In this document: piece by piece, positions 22,512 through 34,891 of the stretch
Layout of the letters: each line of letters opens with the position of its first letter
How positions within the stretch are numbered: position 1 is the stretch's first letter
Assembly: GCF_029784165.1 (NCBI RefSeq)
Contig: NC_073696.1
Location: forward strand, 44,037,858 to 44,101,857
DNA length: 64,000 nt
DNA from: Wyeomyia smithii
Taxonomy: Eukaryota; Arthropoda; Insecta; Diptera; Culicidae
Direction: 5' to 3'
Translations under genes and position numbers: made by a program
The notes under the pieces: generated by a model
Databases searched by the model: none
Told to the model about the DNA's origin: nothing
The model's input: the letters and a program-made list of their open reading frames with translations, nothing else

Positions 22512-22831
22512 CAGCGTTGCCAGGTCATTTTTTTTTTAAATCTGGAAAAGGCAAAATAAAAATCTGGAAAAAATCTGGCAGTCATTTCGTGGAGTGAAAG
22601 GATAATTTTTCGGATAAAAGTTTGGGGTACGCGAAATTTGAGGTGACAAAATTGCAAAATTTCGCGCTAAAATTGAAGTGATGACCTTTTTGCGGAACAG
22701 AGCAAATAAAATATGGATAAAATCTGGATCTTCCATGAAAAATCCGGATAATTGGACATCAAAGCTGTTTACCTGGATACATGTTAAAAAATCTGGATAA
22801 TCCAGCTAAATCTGGATACCTGGCAACGCTG
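22512..22831. mobile_element. hAT-type MITE, 320 bp, perfect 14-bp TIRs, 8-bp TSD
   Basis: Starts cagcgttgccaggt and ends with the exact complement acctggcaacgctg. The 8-base string gtcgcaag precedes it (22504-22511) and follows it (22832-22839). CAG-type ends and an 8-bp duplication are diagnostic of the hAT superfamily. The interior repeats the words aaatctgga and tctggata and has no coding frame. Confidence 0.9.
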
Positions 22832-22839
22832 GTCGCAAG

Positions 22840-23492
22840 TGAAGTACACATGAATATATTTTTCAATTTTTTTCGCAAAATGGCAACGGTTCGGAAAAAA
22901 ATTCTTTTTCGACAAAAAAAATCGACTTTAATTGTTTCTAACTTTTGTTGTTGTTAATCAATCGCTGAAATCGTTTGTACTTCACTAGATAATCTAATGA
23001 AGAAGCTACAGTTGAAATTACAAGTTAGTCGGATGTAAACATATTTTTTCAGTTCTACTGCCCACCGATTTTGAAAACATGGTTTTGAGAAAAACGCGTT
23101 TAAAGTTTCAAAATGCTATACATCTTAAAGCCCATAATATTTTTTTACCCTCAGTCAGCTATATCTTCACCGTAAAGTTATCCTTCCTTGGCCTTATTTT
23201 CCTCTTCTTCCTTTTCTTTGTCTGATGTAAGGCTGCGCCAAGCCTCATTCATTCTTTTTTCTTTTATTTCTCTTTCTTTTTTTTCTTCATTATTTGTAAT
23301 TTTTAAAAGAAACACATGCATTGAAACTTAGATTCGAAGTTCGGTAAAAAATCAAATTAGAACGCTCATTTAAAAAACCTAAATTAATCCACCTAGCGGC
23401 CAGACTCAGCCTTTCTCATTCAAACTTATTATTTGTAAAAATCAATTTACATGAATGCTTAAATCCAATAAAGGTATACTCACTTTGGGTTA
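22840..23492. other. no gene recognised
   Basis: AT-rich, with pyrimidine-rich tracts at 23195-23290. The string ttaatccacctagcgg (23383-23398) reads like widespread mosquito intergenic repeat sequence, which is a memory-based impression only. Confidence 0.35.
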
Positions 23493-23988
23493 TAGGGTAA
23501 CGAGGGTATTTTGGCCCATATGCATATTTTGGCCAACCCGGTAACATTTTACGCATTTTATCTGATAAATTCAATGAATATTAGAAAACTATGCATGCAA
23601 CATTTAATAACACACCTAAGAATCATACTACACTAAAATTCACGGCAGAAGAATGTTCTCCTCAAACCCACTATTTTTGCTCTAAAAATACCGATAATGA
23701 TCTTAAATATAATTAGTCCGAACTATTTCCATACATGTCTGTAGATATAAAGGTGGGCCGAAGTAAAAATTTGGTGGACCAAAATATGTTTTTAGTACTT
23801 CGTAGAAATTTTGATACTTCTAGAATATTTTTCAATATATTGCATTGTTGAACGGTGTATATTAAAATAGACACTTAGGTTTTAACAATGGTAAAATAGA
23901 GTAGGAATTTATGTTGAAAAATTGTGTTTGATTTTAATGAACTGTGCGAACACTTCCCAAAGCTGGCCAAAATACCCCCGTTTCCCTA
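23493..23988. mobile_element. MITE, about 496 bp, 24-bp TIRs
   Basis: The left end tagggtaacgagggtatttt continues ggcc. The right end is its complement with two mismatches (22 of 24). The word ggccaaaat, or its complement, recurs near the ends. No transposase frame. The TSD is unclear, because flanking bases (tta / ata) do not form a clean duplication, so the superfamily is left open. Confidence 0.65.
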
Positions 23989-24004
23989 ATATGAAATTTG
24001 ACGT

Positions 24005-26328
24005 AATGTTAGTGCTTAAGAAATAGCGAAATAAAAGAAATGACTCTTAATTTCGAACAATTTAATCACGAGCGACACCGGGAACGTTCAAATAGTACGA
24101 TACCACATTTAAATCATGTTGAGGCCATATATATTGATCTAAGAAGGTATAGTGTTGAATAGTCTTTTAATTTCTTTTCTCTCCATAAACTTTTAACAGC
24201 ATATCGAATTGTTATGAAGTTTGTTATTTGTAAGTTTGAGAGATGACTCGTTTGTATGACACTAGTTAAGTTCAAATAAGTCGTGTAATACTTGAGATAA
24301 TAGACTTTCGTTGTTTTAACAATTTAATACATAACGGTTGCTTAAGTTTGATTACAATCAAATGAAAAAGGAACGTATAGGGCAGCCGAACTTCGAAACC
24401 ACGTGTTCAATCTTAACTCATCAGTTAACCTTTAACTAGCCCGCTCATCTGATAATATTGTTGATCAATTCGGTTGTGTAGTTTCTGAGATAATGAAGTT
24501 TCGTGATTTTCACATTTCGATACATTACAGACGAAGTTACAGTCCGATTACAGCGGAGTTCAATGAGGCAGCTAGATCTTTCATTTGACATGAATTTTGT
24601 GGAAATCGGTTCAACCATCTCTGAGAAAAGTGAGTGAGTCCAAGTAGTCTTCGCAATATGTTCCTTTGCATAGCTGGATTTCACATTTTCAAACAGAACA
24701 GACAAAGTAATAATCCGTTTGCAAAAAAATCGATAGGGTCTTATGGGACAACGAGACCTTCCATATAACACTGATATTATAAAATCGGTCCAGCCATCTC
24801 TGAGAAACATGAGTGAGATTATATAATCTCCAGAACACGTTTCTTTCCATAACTTCTGAACAACATGTTCAATCTTCATAAAATTCAAAAGTTAATGGTT
24901 TTTAGGTACCCCGTTCATTTGAAACCAATTTTGTTCAAATCGGTTGTGTAGTTTCTGAGATATTGATGTTTCGTGATTTTTACATTTTGATACATAACCT
25001 CAAAACTAAAAATCAGATTACAATAAAATTCAATAGGGTCTTATAGGGCAACTAGACCATTCATTTGCAATTAATTTCATTGAAATCAGTTCAGCCATCT
25101 CTGAGAAAATCGAGTGAGATTGGGAGAGCGTTACACACACACATATACAGAAAATGCTCAGCTCGTCGAACTGAGTCGAGTGATATACGACATTCGGCCC
25201 TTTTGAGCACTTTCATACCTTTAGTTTCTGCAGTGATTGCTATACCTTTCAGGCAAAAAGTGAAATGATAGTAATGGCTTTTAATTTCAACTTCAATACC
25301 GAGCAAGGCCGCAAACACTGAAATAGTACAACATCAAATTCAAATGATGTTTAGGCCACGTATTTTGATCGCAGCTGTAGTTTTAATCAGTCTACGGGTT
25401 ACGTTTCTTTCTATAACTTTCAAACCACATGTTTAAACATTATGAAATTCATTGTTTAAGGGTTTAAAAGCTCATTAATTTGAATTCGACTATGTTCATA
25501 GCTTCTGAGATATAGGAGCGAATTTCACTTTCCGACGCAGCGCCAAAACTAACAGTTTGATTACAATGAAATTAAATAGCAAACTAAGCGGCAAATAGAC
25601 CCTTCATTTGACACCAAGATAGAAAGAATCGGGCAGACCATCTCTGAGAGAAGTGAGCGCGAAAAAAAAGGTGCACATACACACGTACACACCCACACTC
25701 ACACACACACACATACACCTATACATGCATACAATCAGAAAATGCTCGATTCGTCGAACTGAGTCGAGTAGTATATGACATTCAGCCATTCGGATCACTT
25801 TTCTACCTTTTAATTAGCCAGTGATCGTTGGGAGAAAGTCAATATGTTTACTTTCGTTATGTGATTTCACATTTTTTATAAACAACGGACAAAGTTACAA
25901 TCCGATTACAATGAAATTCAATAGCAACCTATGGAGCAACCAGACCTTTCATTTGACACTAATTTTGTGAAAATCGGTTCAGCCATCTCTGAGAAAAATG
26001 AGTGAGTTTAAACAACCTCAGGATAACTTTTCTTTACACAACTTTTGAACCATATGTTCAATCATAACGAAATTTGAAAGTTAAGGGTTTTGAAGACAGC
26101 CCAATCATTTGAAACCAGTTTTATTGAAATCGGTTGTGTGGTTTCTGAGATATTGATGTTTCGTGATTTTTACATTTTAATACATAACCTCTAAACTAAA
26201 AATCCGATTGCAATGAAATTCAATAGCAACCTATGGCGCAACTAGACCTTTCATTTGCAATTAATTTTATGAAAATCGGTCTAGCCATCTCTGAGAAAAG
26301 TGAGTGGAAAAAGTTGCACATACACACA

Positions 26329-26393
<65 letters not shown>

Positions 26394-26560
26394 ACATACA
26401 CACACACATACACACATACATACATACATACAGAAAATGCTCAGTTCGTCGAAAGGGGTCGAGTGGTATATGACATTCCACTTTTATGACCACTTTTATA
26501 CCTTTGGTTTTTCCAGTGATTGCTATACCTTTCTAGGAGGAAGGCAAAAACACAAGATAG
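24005..26560 (+). repeat. array of diverged long repeats with CA tracts
   Basis: Three units start with similar text near 24050, 25290 and 25860, and a core is repeated six times: gacctttcatttg, then aaaatcggttcagccatctc, then tgagaaaagtgagtg (about 24570, 24760, 25055, 25590, 25945, 26245). Three cores continue into CA-rich tracts and then cagaaaatgctc and gtcgaactgagtcgag (25150, 25738, 26432). Units differ in length (0.6-1.25 kb) and are diverged, so this is an old amplified intergenic repeat, not a recent satellite. Two units end with tgctataccttt. No coding content; open frames reading HTHTHT are microsatellite artefacts. Confidence 0.75.
26317..26432 (+). repeat. (CA)n/(CATA)n microsatellite
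   Basis: About 116 bp of nearly pure ca with interspersed taca units. A shorter tract of the same kind lies at 25675-25735. Confidence 0.95.
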
Positions 26561-26957
26561 AAGATTATATTAGTTGTAATATGATTGCTTGAGTTTGAAC
26601 GACCGCACATTTCGTAATTGCTCCTTCGTGATGGATCTAAGCTAGTGAAGTTGCACAAATTAATAATTTGATAATTTGAGATTCATTTATCATTTACAAC
26701 GGAGCCGGATACGTCCTTACGGTCGGTTAGGAAAGGAAGAACGGAAGTGTTACAATCGTTGTTGCCCGACCGCATTAACGCCTGCACCTCTAACGACTGT
26801 TACGGAAACGTAGGGTATTTTTGCCACCACGGTAAGGACGGATTTTTATACTTTTACCCGTCCCTTTACCCACTCATATATACACTCTACTGCTCTTCAT
26901 TACCGAGCCTCGTTAGTTACTTCTGCCATGTACCGGCAATAAAGAGCTAACGGTCAA

Positions 26958-27116
26958 AGTAGATGGATGGGAGGAGCCTGGGAACGGTATGATTCGAGCT
27001 CATGACCAATTGCTTGTTAAAAGCGCACTCTGTAACCTTGAGGCTACGAGCTCTCCTGTTTTAGTTGTAAGAAAATTTAACGTGGGCTTAATCTCAGGCT
27101 CCTCACACCACTCACA
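26958..27116 (-). repeat. tRNA-derived SINE, family C, copy 2
   Basis: The minus strand reads gtagcctcaaggttacagag (A-box region), gcttttaacaagc and gagctcgaatcat (weak B box), ending caggctcctccc. It matches 18985-19112 but with a shortened body and an extra upstream segment. Confidence 0.55.
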
Positions 27117-30100
27117 TGAATGTATAGTAAGAAACTCTAGTTGTAGAGGTGTCGATATGACTCCTTCCACTTGATGGAATAAGTCCTTCTTATAACAAAA
27201 TTGGCGATATTGACAGGAACGAAAGAGTCTCGGTATAGTAGGACAGTAAGCTTAAGACGGAAATCTAACCCTTGAATATTATTTTATATATTTCGGCAAA
27301 ATTTCTTTGAATTTTCGTTATTACTCTCGTGTCTAAAGTAGCTATGAATGATATTTTTCAGCTCAACTACCAAACAAAAGCACATTTCCAATAGAATAAA
27401 TGGATTCTATGGGTGATAAATTGCACCCCATTCCATGGTACATATCAGAGATCTTTACCAAAAACAGTTAATGTCAACTACAATAGAATAATAAAATTTA
27501 TATTTGGAGTCGTAACTTGTTCGCATTGGAAAGCAAAACGCAGCACCAGTAGCAGTCATTGCTCTGTCAGCATTGAATACAGAAACACCGAATTCAATAT
27601 TATACTACCAAGCCTAGAACGTAACGAACTACCGGAAATAAAAAGAAAAAACGAATTTAACAACGAAAAAAATATTGCAATGCAATTTGGTTGTTTTTAG
27701 TACGTCACGTTCCCGCGCATCAGTATTGATTTCAATCAAATTTTACGACTGTTTCTATATGTCATTCATATGATGTGCGCATTGATGCTCCAATTTTACA
27801 ACGGCACATTCATTACACTACATGTAATCAAACAGAGTATCCTTGGGGCCGTATGTTTTTATCTCCCTTCGGTTTTTATTATGGACCATTCTATGGCCGC
27901 TGGATAACATTCAGTTATTTGGAAAAATGTGAATCCTTCACAAAACATATCCCACGATAAATTTCGAACAAAAGAAAACTTCCAATCCGAATCCTTCTTT
28001 GTTCGGGAGAGCAAACATCAAACGTTTGAACTCTCCCAATACTGGTCCCGGCGTTGTACATAAGCAGATAAGCTTAAACGGAAAATAATTCGAAATGAAA
28101 CAAAACGATTACAGCTGACCAAGAAACCCCTTGCCCGAGCCGAAACCTAGCAATATAATAACCATCCAGCGACCAGTTTATTCGGCCAAATCGAGGTCAG
28201 TCAGAAGATATACGAGTTCCGCTTTGCTGCATGCTCTCAATTATACCCGCTGGTGTTTCCGTTTCCTCTCGCAGCAGACATCGCTCCACTCATCTGACGC
28301 TAATCTGCCAGTGAAACCCGTACAAAAGTGTCCGTACATAGCATTTAAATAGAGAAGCAGAATGCAAACATTTCCGCGTAACAGAAATGCCGGCACGGTT
28401 GACGCTGATCCACCTCGCGAGGGATGTTGCTCCTGCTACTGCCGACCGGAGTATACCGGAATTCAAAATGCTCTCTCGATTTTGGAACAAAATTTTCCAC
28501 CGCAATACTCGCGAGTAGAGCTCGGAAAGCCGCGCTGAGAGTATCCACTGCGGCTGCTCCGGAACGTAGACGAACAGCAGCGCCATTCCGGCCTTCAGCG
28601 GAAAAACTTGGCGATCCGATTTGCCTCACTCGACATGCTGAGTTTCGTTCCGGGAAAATTCTCTGTCAGCTGTATCAGAGCGACTGACAAAGTGAGTGAG
28701 AGTGATTATTCTCATAGTATCCAAGTGTGAGGTAGGTAGAGCGCTTGGGAATATTGTTATACATCTAATCCGGAAAACACAAACGCTTCCGCTCGAGTCA
28801 ACATTTTCCAGCGACACGGGTCAGAGCGCCCGGTGCTACGTCTCCCGTGCCTGTCCGTGTGACTGGCAACGACTCGCGTACATATGGCGCAGTCACTGCG
28901 ACTCCATCCGTATTGTACAGCCCATCAACGAGAAGATGGCATGCTTGTTTGCACAGGGAAGCTTCCTTCTCTTAGATCGCCATCGCGTAAGTGACCGAAG
29001 CGCTTCGTTCGACACACAGCGGCGAAGACAATGGCGGTACGGCACGAGGCCGTGAAAAATGTCTGACATGCGAGCACTCTTTTCGGTTGCGATATGTTAT
29101 TTAATAGAGACTAATTGAGAGTTGTGATTTTTATTTGTTACGCTGAGTTCGAGGTTTATTCATATCACATTAATTATGACTGTATAATATTTTAATAATG
29201 CTTTCAGTATTCAGCAGTTATTCGATTAAAAGTGAGCTAAAAAATAGTTTACATATCCAGTGTTATTTTAAACAAATAATCAACAAAAATATTTCACATG
29301 CTTCATTGCTGCTTTAATGGTTGGGAACGTTTTCATGAATTTTTTAACTGGATTAATTAAAGCATACTGAAAATGCAATGTTTAAAGTTTGACCTCAAGT
29401 AATCAACTTTATGTAAGTTATGCATATCAAAATCGGTCATACCTTCTTTCATGTTGCCTTACTCACGTGACCAACGATCACAGCACAAAAGGAAACAACA
29501 GCCCTTCTTCTATTCGTCGGAGAGGACTTAATTTACTACCACACAGAGCTGAAACAAATGGTTTAATACCTGCTGCTGTGTTAAAATATTAGAACGAAGT
29601 GAAGTTACGTGTACGTTGCACCTGCGTTGGGAGAAATTATGCTGATCCTAATGCTCACTTGTCCCAAAACGAAACGTAAGCTGACAAAACATTCAACTTA
29701 TTCTATCGCAAACTAACAATGTTTAATTTAGCTTCACCCTTTTCCTGACAGACTCGCATGATCGAGTTCAGGCATGTGGCCACCACGGGGCCCTGACCCT
29801 TTGCCTCGGGAATCCCAAATTGCAACATATTTTTGCTCCTGCTGCTGCTACTGTTTAGGACAACGTGTAGTCCAATTTCATTTTATGAAGCATCATAGAG
29901 GCTCCAAAAATAATTTATAAAAGCATGGTAATTGAATACTCACTCGACGTCAAGCAGGCCCGAATGGGAACCCGGAGTGCGTGTGGTTGCTTCCCAAGTG
30001 GATCTGTGAAATTTTCAACTTAAAATTAAGTATCCCGATGCTTGACTGGGTTTAAAATTTGAGTGCGAGAGTGAGCGTTCGAGAGTGGAAGGAAAAGGTA

Positions 30101-30206
30101 GTGAATAGGAATTCACTGAATTCACGTCAAAGTGAAACAGGTGATAATTACGCCTTTTGTGCTCATATTTTTAATTATGTCGGAAAAAACTTCGAAATTT
30201 CTTTTC
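27117..30206. other. no gene recognised; GC-richer patch at 28.4-29.05 kb
   Basis: The interval 28400-29055 is less AT-rich than its surroundings and stays open in one plus frame (28696-29055), with a donor-like gcgtaagt at 28986-28993. I do not recognise a protein. A host first exon or promoter is possible but unsupported. The rest is AT-rich with short frames. Confidence 0.35.
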
Positions 30207-30210
30207 CATT

Positions 30211-31474
30211 ACTTACTTACTTTTTTGGCTAACGGACCGTTCACCGGTCCAGGGCCGAACGAATTAGAGATGTCCAGCTTCTTCTGTCTTGGGCAGCCGT
30301 TCTCTAGTCTCCCCGTACACCAGTATATCGTGCATCTTCTTCCACCGCGCACATTCACCGCGTGCGAGACCTACCACGGAGTCGACGGCCTCTTCCTGGT
30401 TCTCTACTGAAGATAGTTTTGGCGGCTCTCTCGTCAGGTATCCTGGCTACATGTCCAGCCCACTGAAGCCTGCCCCGCTGTATTACCTTCACTATATCAG
30501 CATGTTTGTATAACTGGTACAACTCGTGATTCATGCGTCTGCGCCTCACTCCATCTTCTAGTTTACCGCCAAATATCGTTCGCAGAGCTTTACGCTCAAA
30601 AACTCCGAGCACTCGTCGATCAGCTTCCTTCAGCGTCCATGCTTCATGTCCGTAAAGGGCCACCGGGAGTATCAGCGTTCTATACAGCGCTAGTTTTGTG
30701 CGAGTTTGCAAACTACGGGACCTTAGCTGGTTACGCAGTCCGTAGAAAGCCCTGTTCGCAGCTGCAACTCGTCGTTTCACTTCACGGCTCATATCGTTGT
30801 CACATGTCACAAGCGTACCAAGATAAACGAATTCGTCAACCACTTCAAATCGTTCCCCATCAATCTCCACCTCAGCACCAACACCACGGGGACTCCCACG
30901 CTCTCTGCCAGCTACCATGTACTTCGTTTTGGCAGAGTTAATGACAAGTCCCAATCTCGCTGCTTCTCTCTTAAAAGGTACGAAAGCCTCCTCCACGGCC
31001 TTACGGTTGATACCGATGATATCGACGTCGTCCGCAAAACCAAGAAGCATGTGAGATTTCGTGATGATCGTACCGTTTCTTTCGACGTTTACTCTTCGTA
31101 CTGCACCCTCAAGAGCGATGTTAAACAGTAGGTTGGAGAGCGCATCCCCCTGCTTCAGTCCATCCAACGTTACGAACACGGCTGATGTCTCGCCAGCTAT
31201 CCGCACGCACGATTTTGATCCCTCCAGTGTCATACGACTCAGCTTTATTAGTTTCGTAGGGAAACCGTGTTCCAGCATGATCTGCCATAGCTCGTTTCTT
31301 TTCACTGAGTCGTATGCCGCCCTGAAGTCCACAAACAGATGGTGTGTCGATAGGTTGTACTCCCGGAACTTATCGAGGATCTGTCGCAGGGTGAAAATTT
31401 GATCCGTCGTGGAACGCCCTTGTCGAAAACCAGCCTGGTATTCGCCAACAAAGGATTCCGTTAACGGCACCATT
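30211..31474 (-). mobile_element. 5'-truncated RTE-clade LINE
   Basis: A minus-strand insertion whose 3' end is a tandem aagt repeat (acttacttac on the plus strand at 30211-30220), as in the RTE at 3.6 kb, but whose protein is clearly a different lineage. The 5' break lies inside the RT at about 31474. The six bases ccatta occur at both ends (30206-30211 and 31470-31475) and may be a short TSD or microhomology. Confidence 0.8.
30355..31473 (-). pseudogene. RTE reverse transcriptase, C-terminal part
   Basis: An uninterrupted 372-residue frame: YQAGFRQGRSTTDQIFTLRQ near residue 13, LFVDFRAAYDS (motif A, about 47), GLKQGDALSNLLFN (motif B, about 108), LLGFADDVDIIG (catalytic, about 145), INSAKTKYM, FVYLGTLVTCDND, LYGHEAWTL, RTIFGG and LQWAGHVARIPD. 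It stops at RRLRGRSRTR, where RTE proteins normally continue with a tryptophan, so the TGA there is a nonsense mutation and the true C terminus (about 40 residues) is cut off. The endonuclease and the front of the RT are missing. The first codon shown is only the first ATG after truncation. Confidence 0.85.
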
Positions 31475-31800
31475 ATTAGATTTATAAAGATGTAACTGTA
31501 AGCATTTAGTTCATAAAAAGTTTGTGCTTTATCAAAAATAGCTTGTAACTAAACAAAAAACTTTAAAAAGTATTGCATTTCAAGTGAAGGTGTTAGTGTT
31601 ATCATAACTCCGTGATCTCATTGAGTTTAAAATCAATTATCTCGAAAAAAAATCCTGTTTCTTTTATCTTGGAAATAATTTTTCCACATAACGTAGTATT
31701 TATTTCTGTTCTGAATTCAGTGCGGATTCGATTATACCAACCAACCAGACCAACTTCGTAACTCAAGACCAATTCGGCGACCAGGATATATGTTACAATT
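31475..31800. other. no gene recognised
   Basis: AT-rich spacer between the RTE and the piggyBac-like MITE. Nothing seen. Confidence 0.5.
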
Positions 31801-31804
31801 TTAA

Positions 31805-32314
31805 CCCTTAAAGGCGCACGACGTTAAAAAATCATCTGAAAAACATAAAATCAGGTTTACTGCCTTAAAACTAACCAATATGCATAAAAAAATTGAAAGA
31901 TTTACTTTTTAATGTGCAAATATTACCATGTTGTTTTTAAACAACACTGTGACTTTATCGCAGAATAAAGTCTAAACTATTACTTTTGGTAACAGTAACT
32001 TTAAACTTCACCTTTTGTTAGTATAATTACTGTTAATTCAGACATTTTCACTAACCCCTAACCTTATTTTAAAATTTACTTTCAAAGACAGTCACCACCA
32101 GTCGGGAATCTCGCCATGTTTTTTTTCGTTTCCGAGATTTTGACAGCAAAATAAAAACAAAACATTTAAATACAGTACTTCCAGCTGTTAAGTTTTCTTC
32201 GTTAGAGTCTAGAGAGCTGTTCTAATGAATTATATTTCTGAAAAATACTAAAATACGTATATTTTAAAACGTTTTTAGTAGTGTTGTTTTAAAACAACAT
32301 TGCGCATTTAAGGG
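31805..32314 (+). mobile_element. piggyBac-like MITE, complete, 510 bp
   Basis: Flanked by TTAA on both sides (31801-31804 and 32315-32318). The ends are cccttaaaggcgca and the complement of tgcgcatttaaggg, a 14-bp TIR with one mismatch. CCC-starting termini in a TTAA target are typical of piggyBac. Internal palindromes at 31931-31949 and 32283-32301 share atgttgttt. The truncated second copy (inverted) is at 7704-8174. No transposase. Confidence 0.85.
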
Positions 32315-32388
32315 TTAAGCAATAAAAAAATACAATACAAACAATACAAATTTATAACATAATAGTAAATTCTCTCGTAAATTAATTT

Positions 32389-32571
32389 TCCGATTCGGAA
32401 CTTGACCTTCTGTTTACTATACACAGACTTCGCAGCCAACCGTTTAATGTACAGGACAATTGCGGGGCTAGCGCCACGATCCTACTGACACTAACAGTCT
32501 CTCCCAAGTCAAAACTCGAACCTACGACGACTGGCTTGTTAGGCCAGCATCGTACCTCGAGACCAGCTGTG
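32389..32571 (-). repeat. tRNA-derived SINE, family A, copy 2
   Basis: Same sequence as 2970-3142 and 39509-39692, including the ctggcttgttaggccag anticodon-like arm (32531-32547). The B box has decayed (aaaactcgaacc on the plus strand). Confidence 0.8.
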
Positions 32572-33174
32572 GAGGCATTTTCAATCACTTCATATATTTT
32601 GCGTAAGATTCATTACAAACCATTGGGCCTAGACCTACTTTCGAGGAGTTCATGCATCAAAAAGTCTGAAAAACAAGGTGCAAAATATTTGAATTTTGTT
32701 TTTCAAAACATTACTACTTTTTTTTCTTGATTTCTTCTATTTTAGATAATTAGTTGTTAATTTTTCTTTTAATTTTTCTTCCAAAAAAAATGTTATTTTC
32801 GCAGAGTGTATATTTTGTTTTGAAAAGACAAAATTATTTTTAATCTTTGTCGAAGACATCACACCGATCAAACAAACCGTTTTGGCTTATAAAATATTTG
32901 TAATCATCAATACCTTCCCAAAATAGCATTTTTCAATAGCTTCTCAAAAATGAGTCGTGTTTCTAAAATTGAAACCAATAGCACAAGTTAGTCGCAGTGA
33001 AAACGTGTTCGTTTAACATTCACTGTTTCAAAGTTTCTGAAAGTTTATTATTTCGAGTTCCATTGTGAGAATTGTAATGTTGTAAATTCGGTTTGTGTAC
33101 TGGACAGTGGCATTACGCGACTAGTGATTAATGGGAATAATACTACCGGTGATAGTACCCGCTGCTACTTGGAA
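32572..33174. other. no gene recognised
   Basis: AT-rich. The word ctttgtcgaagacat (32845-32859) belongs to the recurring motif described in the findings. No frame or repeat boundary. Confidence 0.45.
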
Positions 33175-33440
33175 CCGTCCTAGTGGCCATCCACTAGTAA
33201 ACTGATTGGTTTGAGCAGAAGCAGAAAATTAGATATCCAAAAAGAGTGCATTCCCGTTTTACTAGGAATAATATTCTGTCGACCGTGCAAGCATTAAACG
33301 AAGCCTGCGCTTCAACAAAGCTTGGAATTTTCTAAAAGTACAACAGTTCGAATAATCAAATTTTCTCCTTTCTCTTTTTTCTTTGTATTACACCCCTATG
33401 ATGCTGAACTTCCTGAGAGGCGTATTTCTACGTCAAAAGT
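33175..33440 (+). repeat. dispersed repeat family, copy B (no MITE)
   Basis: Matches 7600-7699 and 8176-8390 in order. Where copy A has its TTAA and the MITE, this copy reads gcattaaacgaag, an unoccupied TTAA. Confidence 0.6.
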
Positions 33441-33463
33441 TAACGATTTTGAGCTCTCGTACC

Positions 33464-34824
33464 ACTGCACAGTGGTCCAATAAGGCAAAAAGTAGAACTA
33501 ATTTCCATAGCGCCTTTCACCTTCATCATTGCTCAACAGTGTTTTCGTTTGTATGAATGACCCGCAAATTGTCAAAAAATTGTTTATATGAATCGCAAAT
33601 TGGCAAACATTATGAAAAATTTACTATATTAAAAATAAAATAAAACTAACTATTTTTGTGTTAGGAGATAGAAGAATGGTTTATTCAGGAAATTTGTAGA
33701 AGATCAAAAATGTGAAACTTTGTTTAACAAATGGAAATCCTGCCTTCATTCGGTACAAAGTAATAAAGTATATTATATAGAACTTACTTAGAATTAATTT
33801 TTTTTGTACCTAACTTTTGTTAGTTACATTTTACAAAAAATATTGTTCTAAAGAAGCATTTGAGCATACAAGACACACGTTTTTTGTTGAAGACCACACA
33901 TCTCCAGAGCTTTTCCTTACATAGTTATAGCATATTCTAGCTTATTTTTACGATAACTTTAACAACGTATAGAATAATGAGTAAGTGGATTGGGACGGAT
34001 GGAACTTATAACAGTTTTGGGTACTCGAGCTAATCTTTGAGAAAAAGTATTGACAGCATTCCACTTGCTCCACTTGATTCCACCTGCACTTTTTACCTTA
34101 TACGTTCTTAAAATTATCGAAAAAATAGCTAAAGTATGCTATAACTTTGCAAGGAAAAGTCCTGAAGATTTGTGACCTTCAACAAAAACGTGTGTTTTGT
34201 GAAAATTGCCAAATAAACTATTCATTTATTAATATATGAAAACCTACTGTAACATATGCTAGCCGTACTCGAATATGGATGGATTGGGACAAATGGAACC
34301 TACAAGAGTTTGTACTACTTCAGCTTAACTTCAAGGAAAAGTATTGACATCATGATACCACTTGCCCCTTTTTAACCTATACGTTCTTGAAGTTATCGAA
34401 AAAATAAGCTACAATATACTATAACTTTGTAAGGAAAAGCCCTAGAGATGCATAGTCCTTGGCAAAAATATGTGTTTTTCAGTCCTAATAACTCTTCCGA
34501 ACAACATTTTCATGTAGAATGCAACTAACAAAAGTTAAGTACAAAAAACTAAATTTTAAGTATGTTACATATAATATACTTTTTAACTTTGTACCGAATG
34601 AAGATAGGATTTTCATTTGTTTCACATTTTTTGATCTTCTACAACTTTCCTGAATAAACCATTCTTTATCTCCTAACACAAAAAGTTAATTTTTCCATTT
34701 TTAATATTGTAAACTTTTCATAATTTCTGACTGTGTGTAATTATGCGGGTCATTGTACCAAACAATTGTTCCGAAGACAATGAAATTTGGTGCCACTTTT
34801 TGCCTTATTGGACGACTATGCACA
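33464..34824. mobile_element. long-arm foldback element, 1.36 kb
   Basis: Inverted arms of about 450-510 bp. The outer text tggtccaataaggcaaaaag (33473-33492) matches the complement of ctttttgccttattgg plus acga (34796-34815). Further in, gtgttaggagatagaagaat with ggtttattcagg (33658-33690) is mirrored by cctgaataaacc (34649-34660), and cttatttttacgataac near 33945 mirrors gttatcgaaaaaataag near 34393. The centre (33985-34377) repeats part of the arm directly (34100-34160 resembles 34375-34435). No transposase frame. It could be a foldback, a long-TIR MITE, or two elements head to head. Confidence 0.75.
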
Positions 34825-34891
34825 GCTTTAATTCTGACTCTGCTTTTTTCACGTAGAGTTACGTCATACGGAAACATTATGGGATAGGTTT

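Noticed and set aside
24005..26560. CRISPR-like or satellite array
   Set aside because: Units are long, diverged and irregularly spaced, with no constant short repeat and unique spacers, in a eukaryotic context.
26220..26592. Open frames encoding HTHTHT or VCVCVC runs
   Set aside because: Translations of the CA microsatellite on both strands; no flanking domain.
28290..29055. Overlapping frames in a GC-richer patch as a host gene
   Set aside because: Frames on both strands overlap extensively and none resembles a known protein. Higher GC content alone explains the open frames.
30206..31475. Firm TSD for the RTE at 30.2 kb
   Set aside because: Only ccatta (6 bp) is shared and it partly overlaps the tail repeat, so it could be chance.
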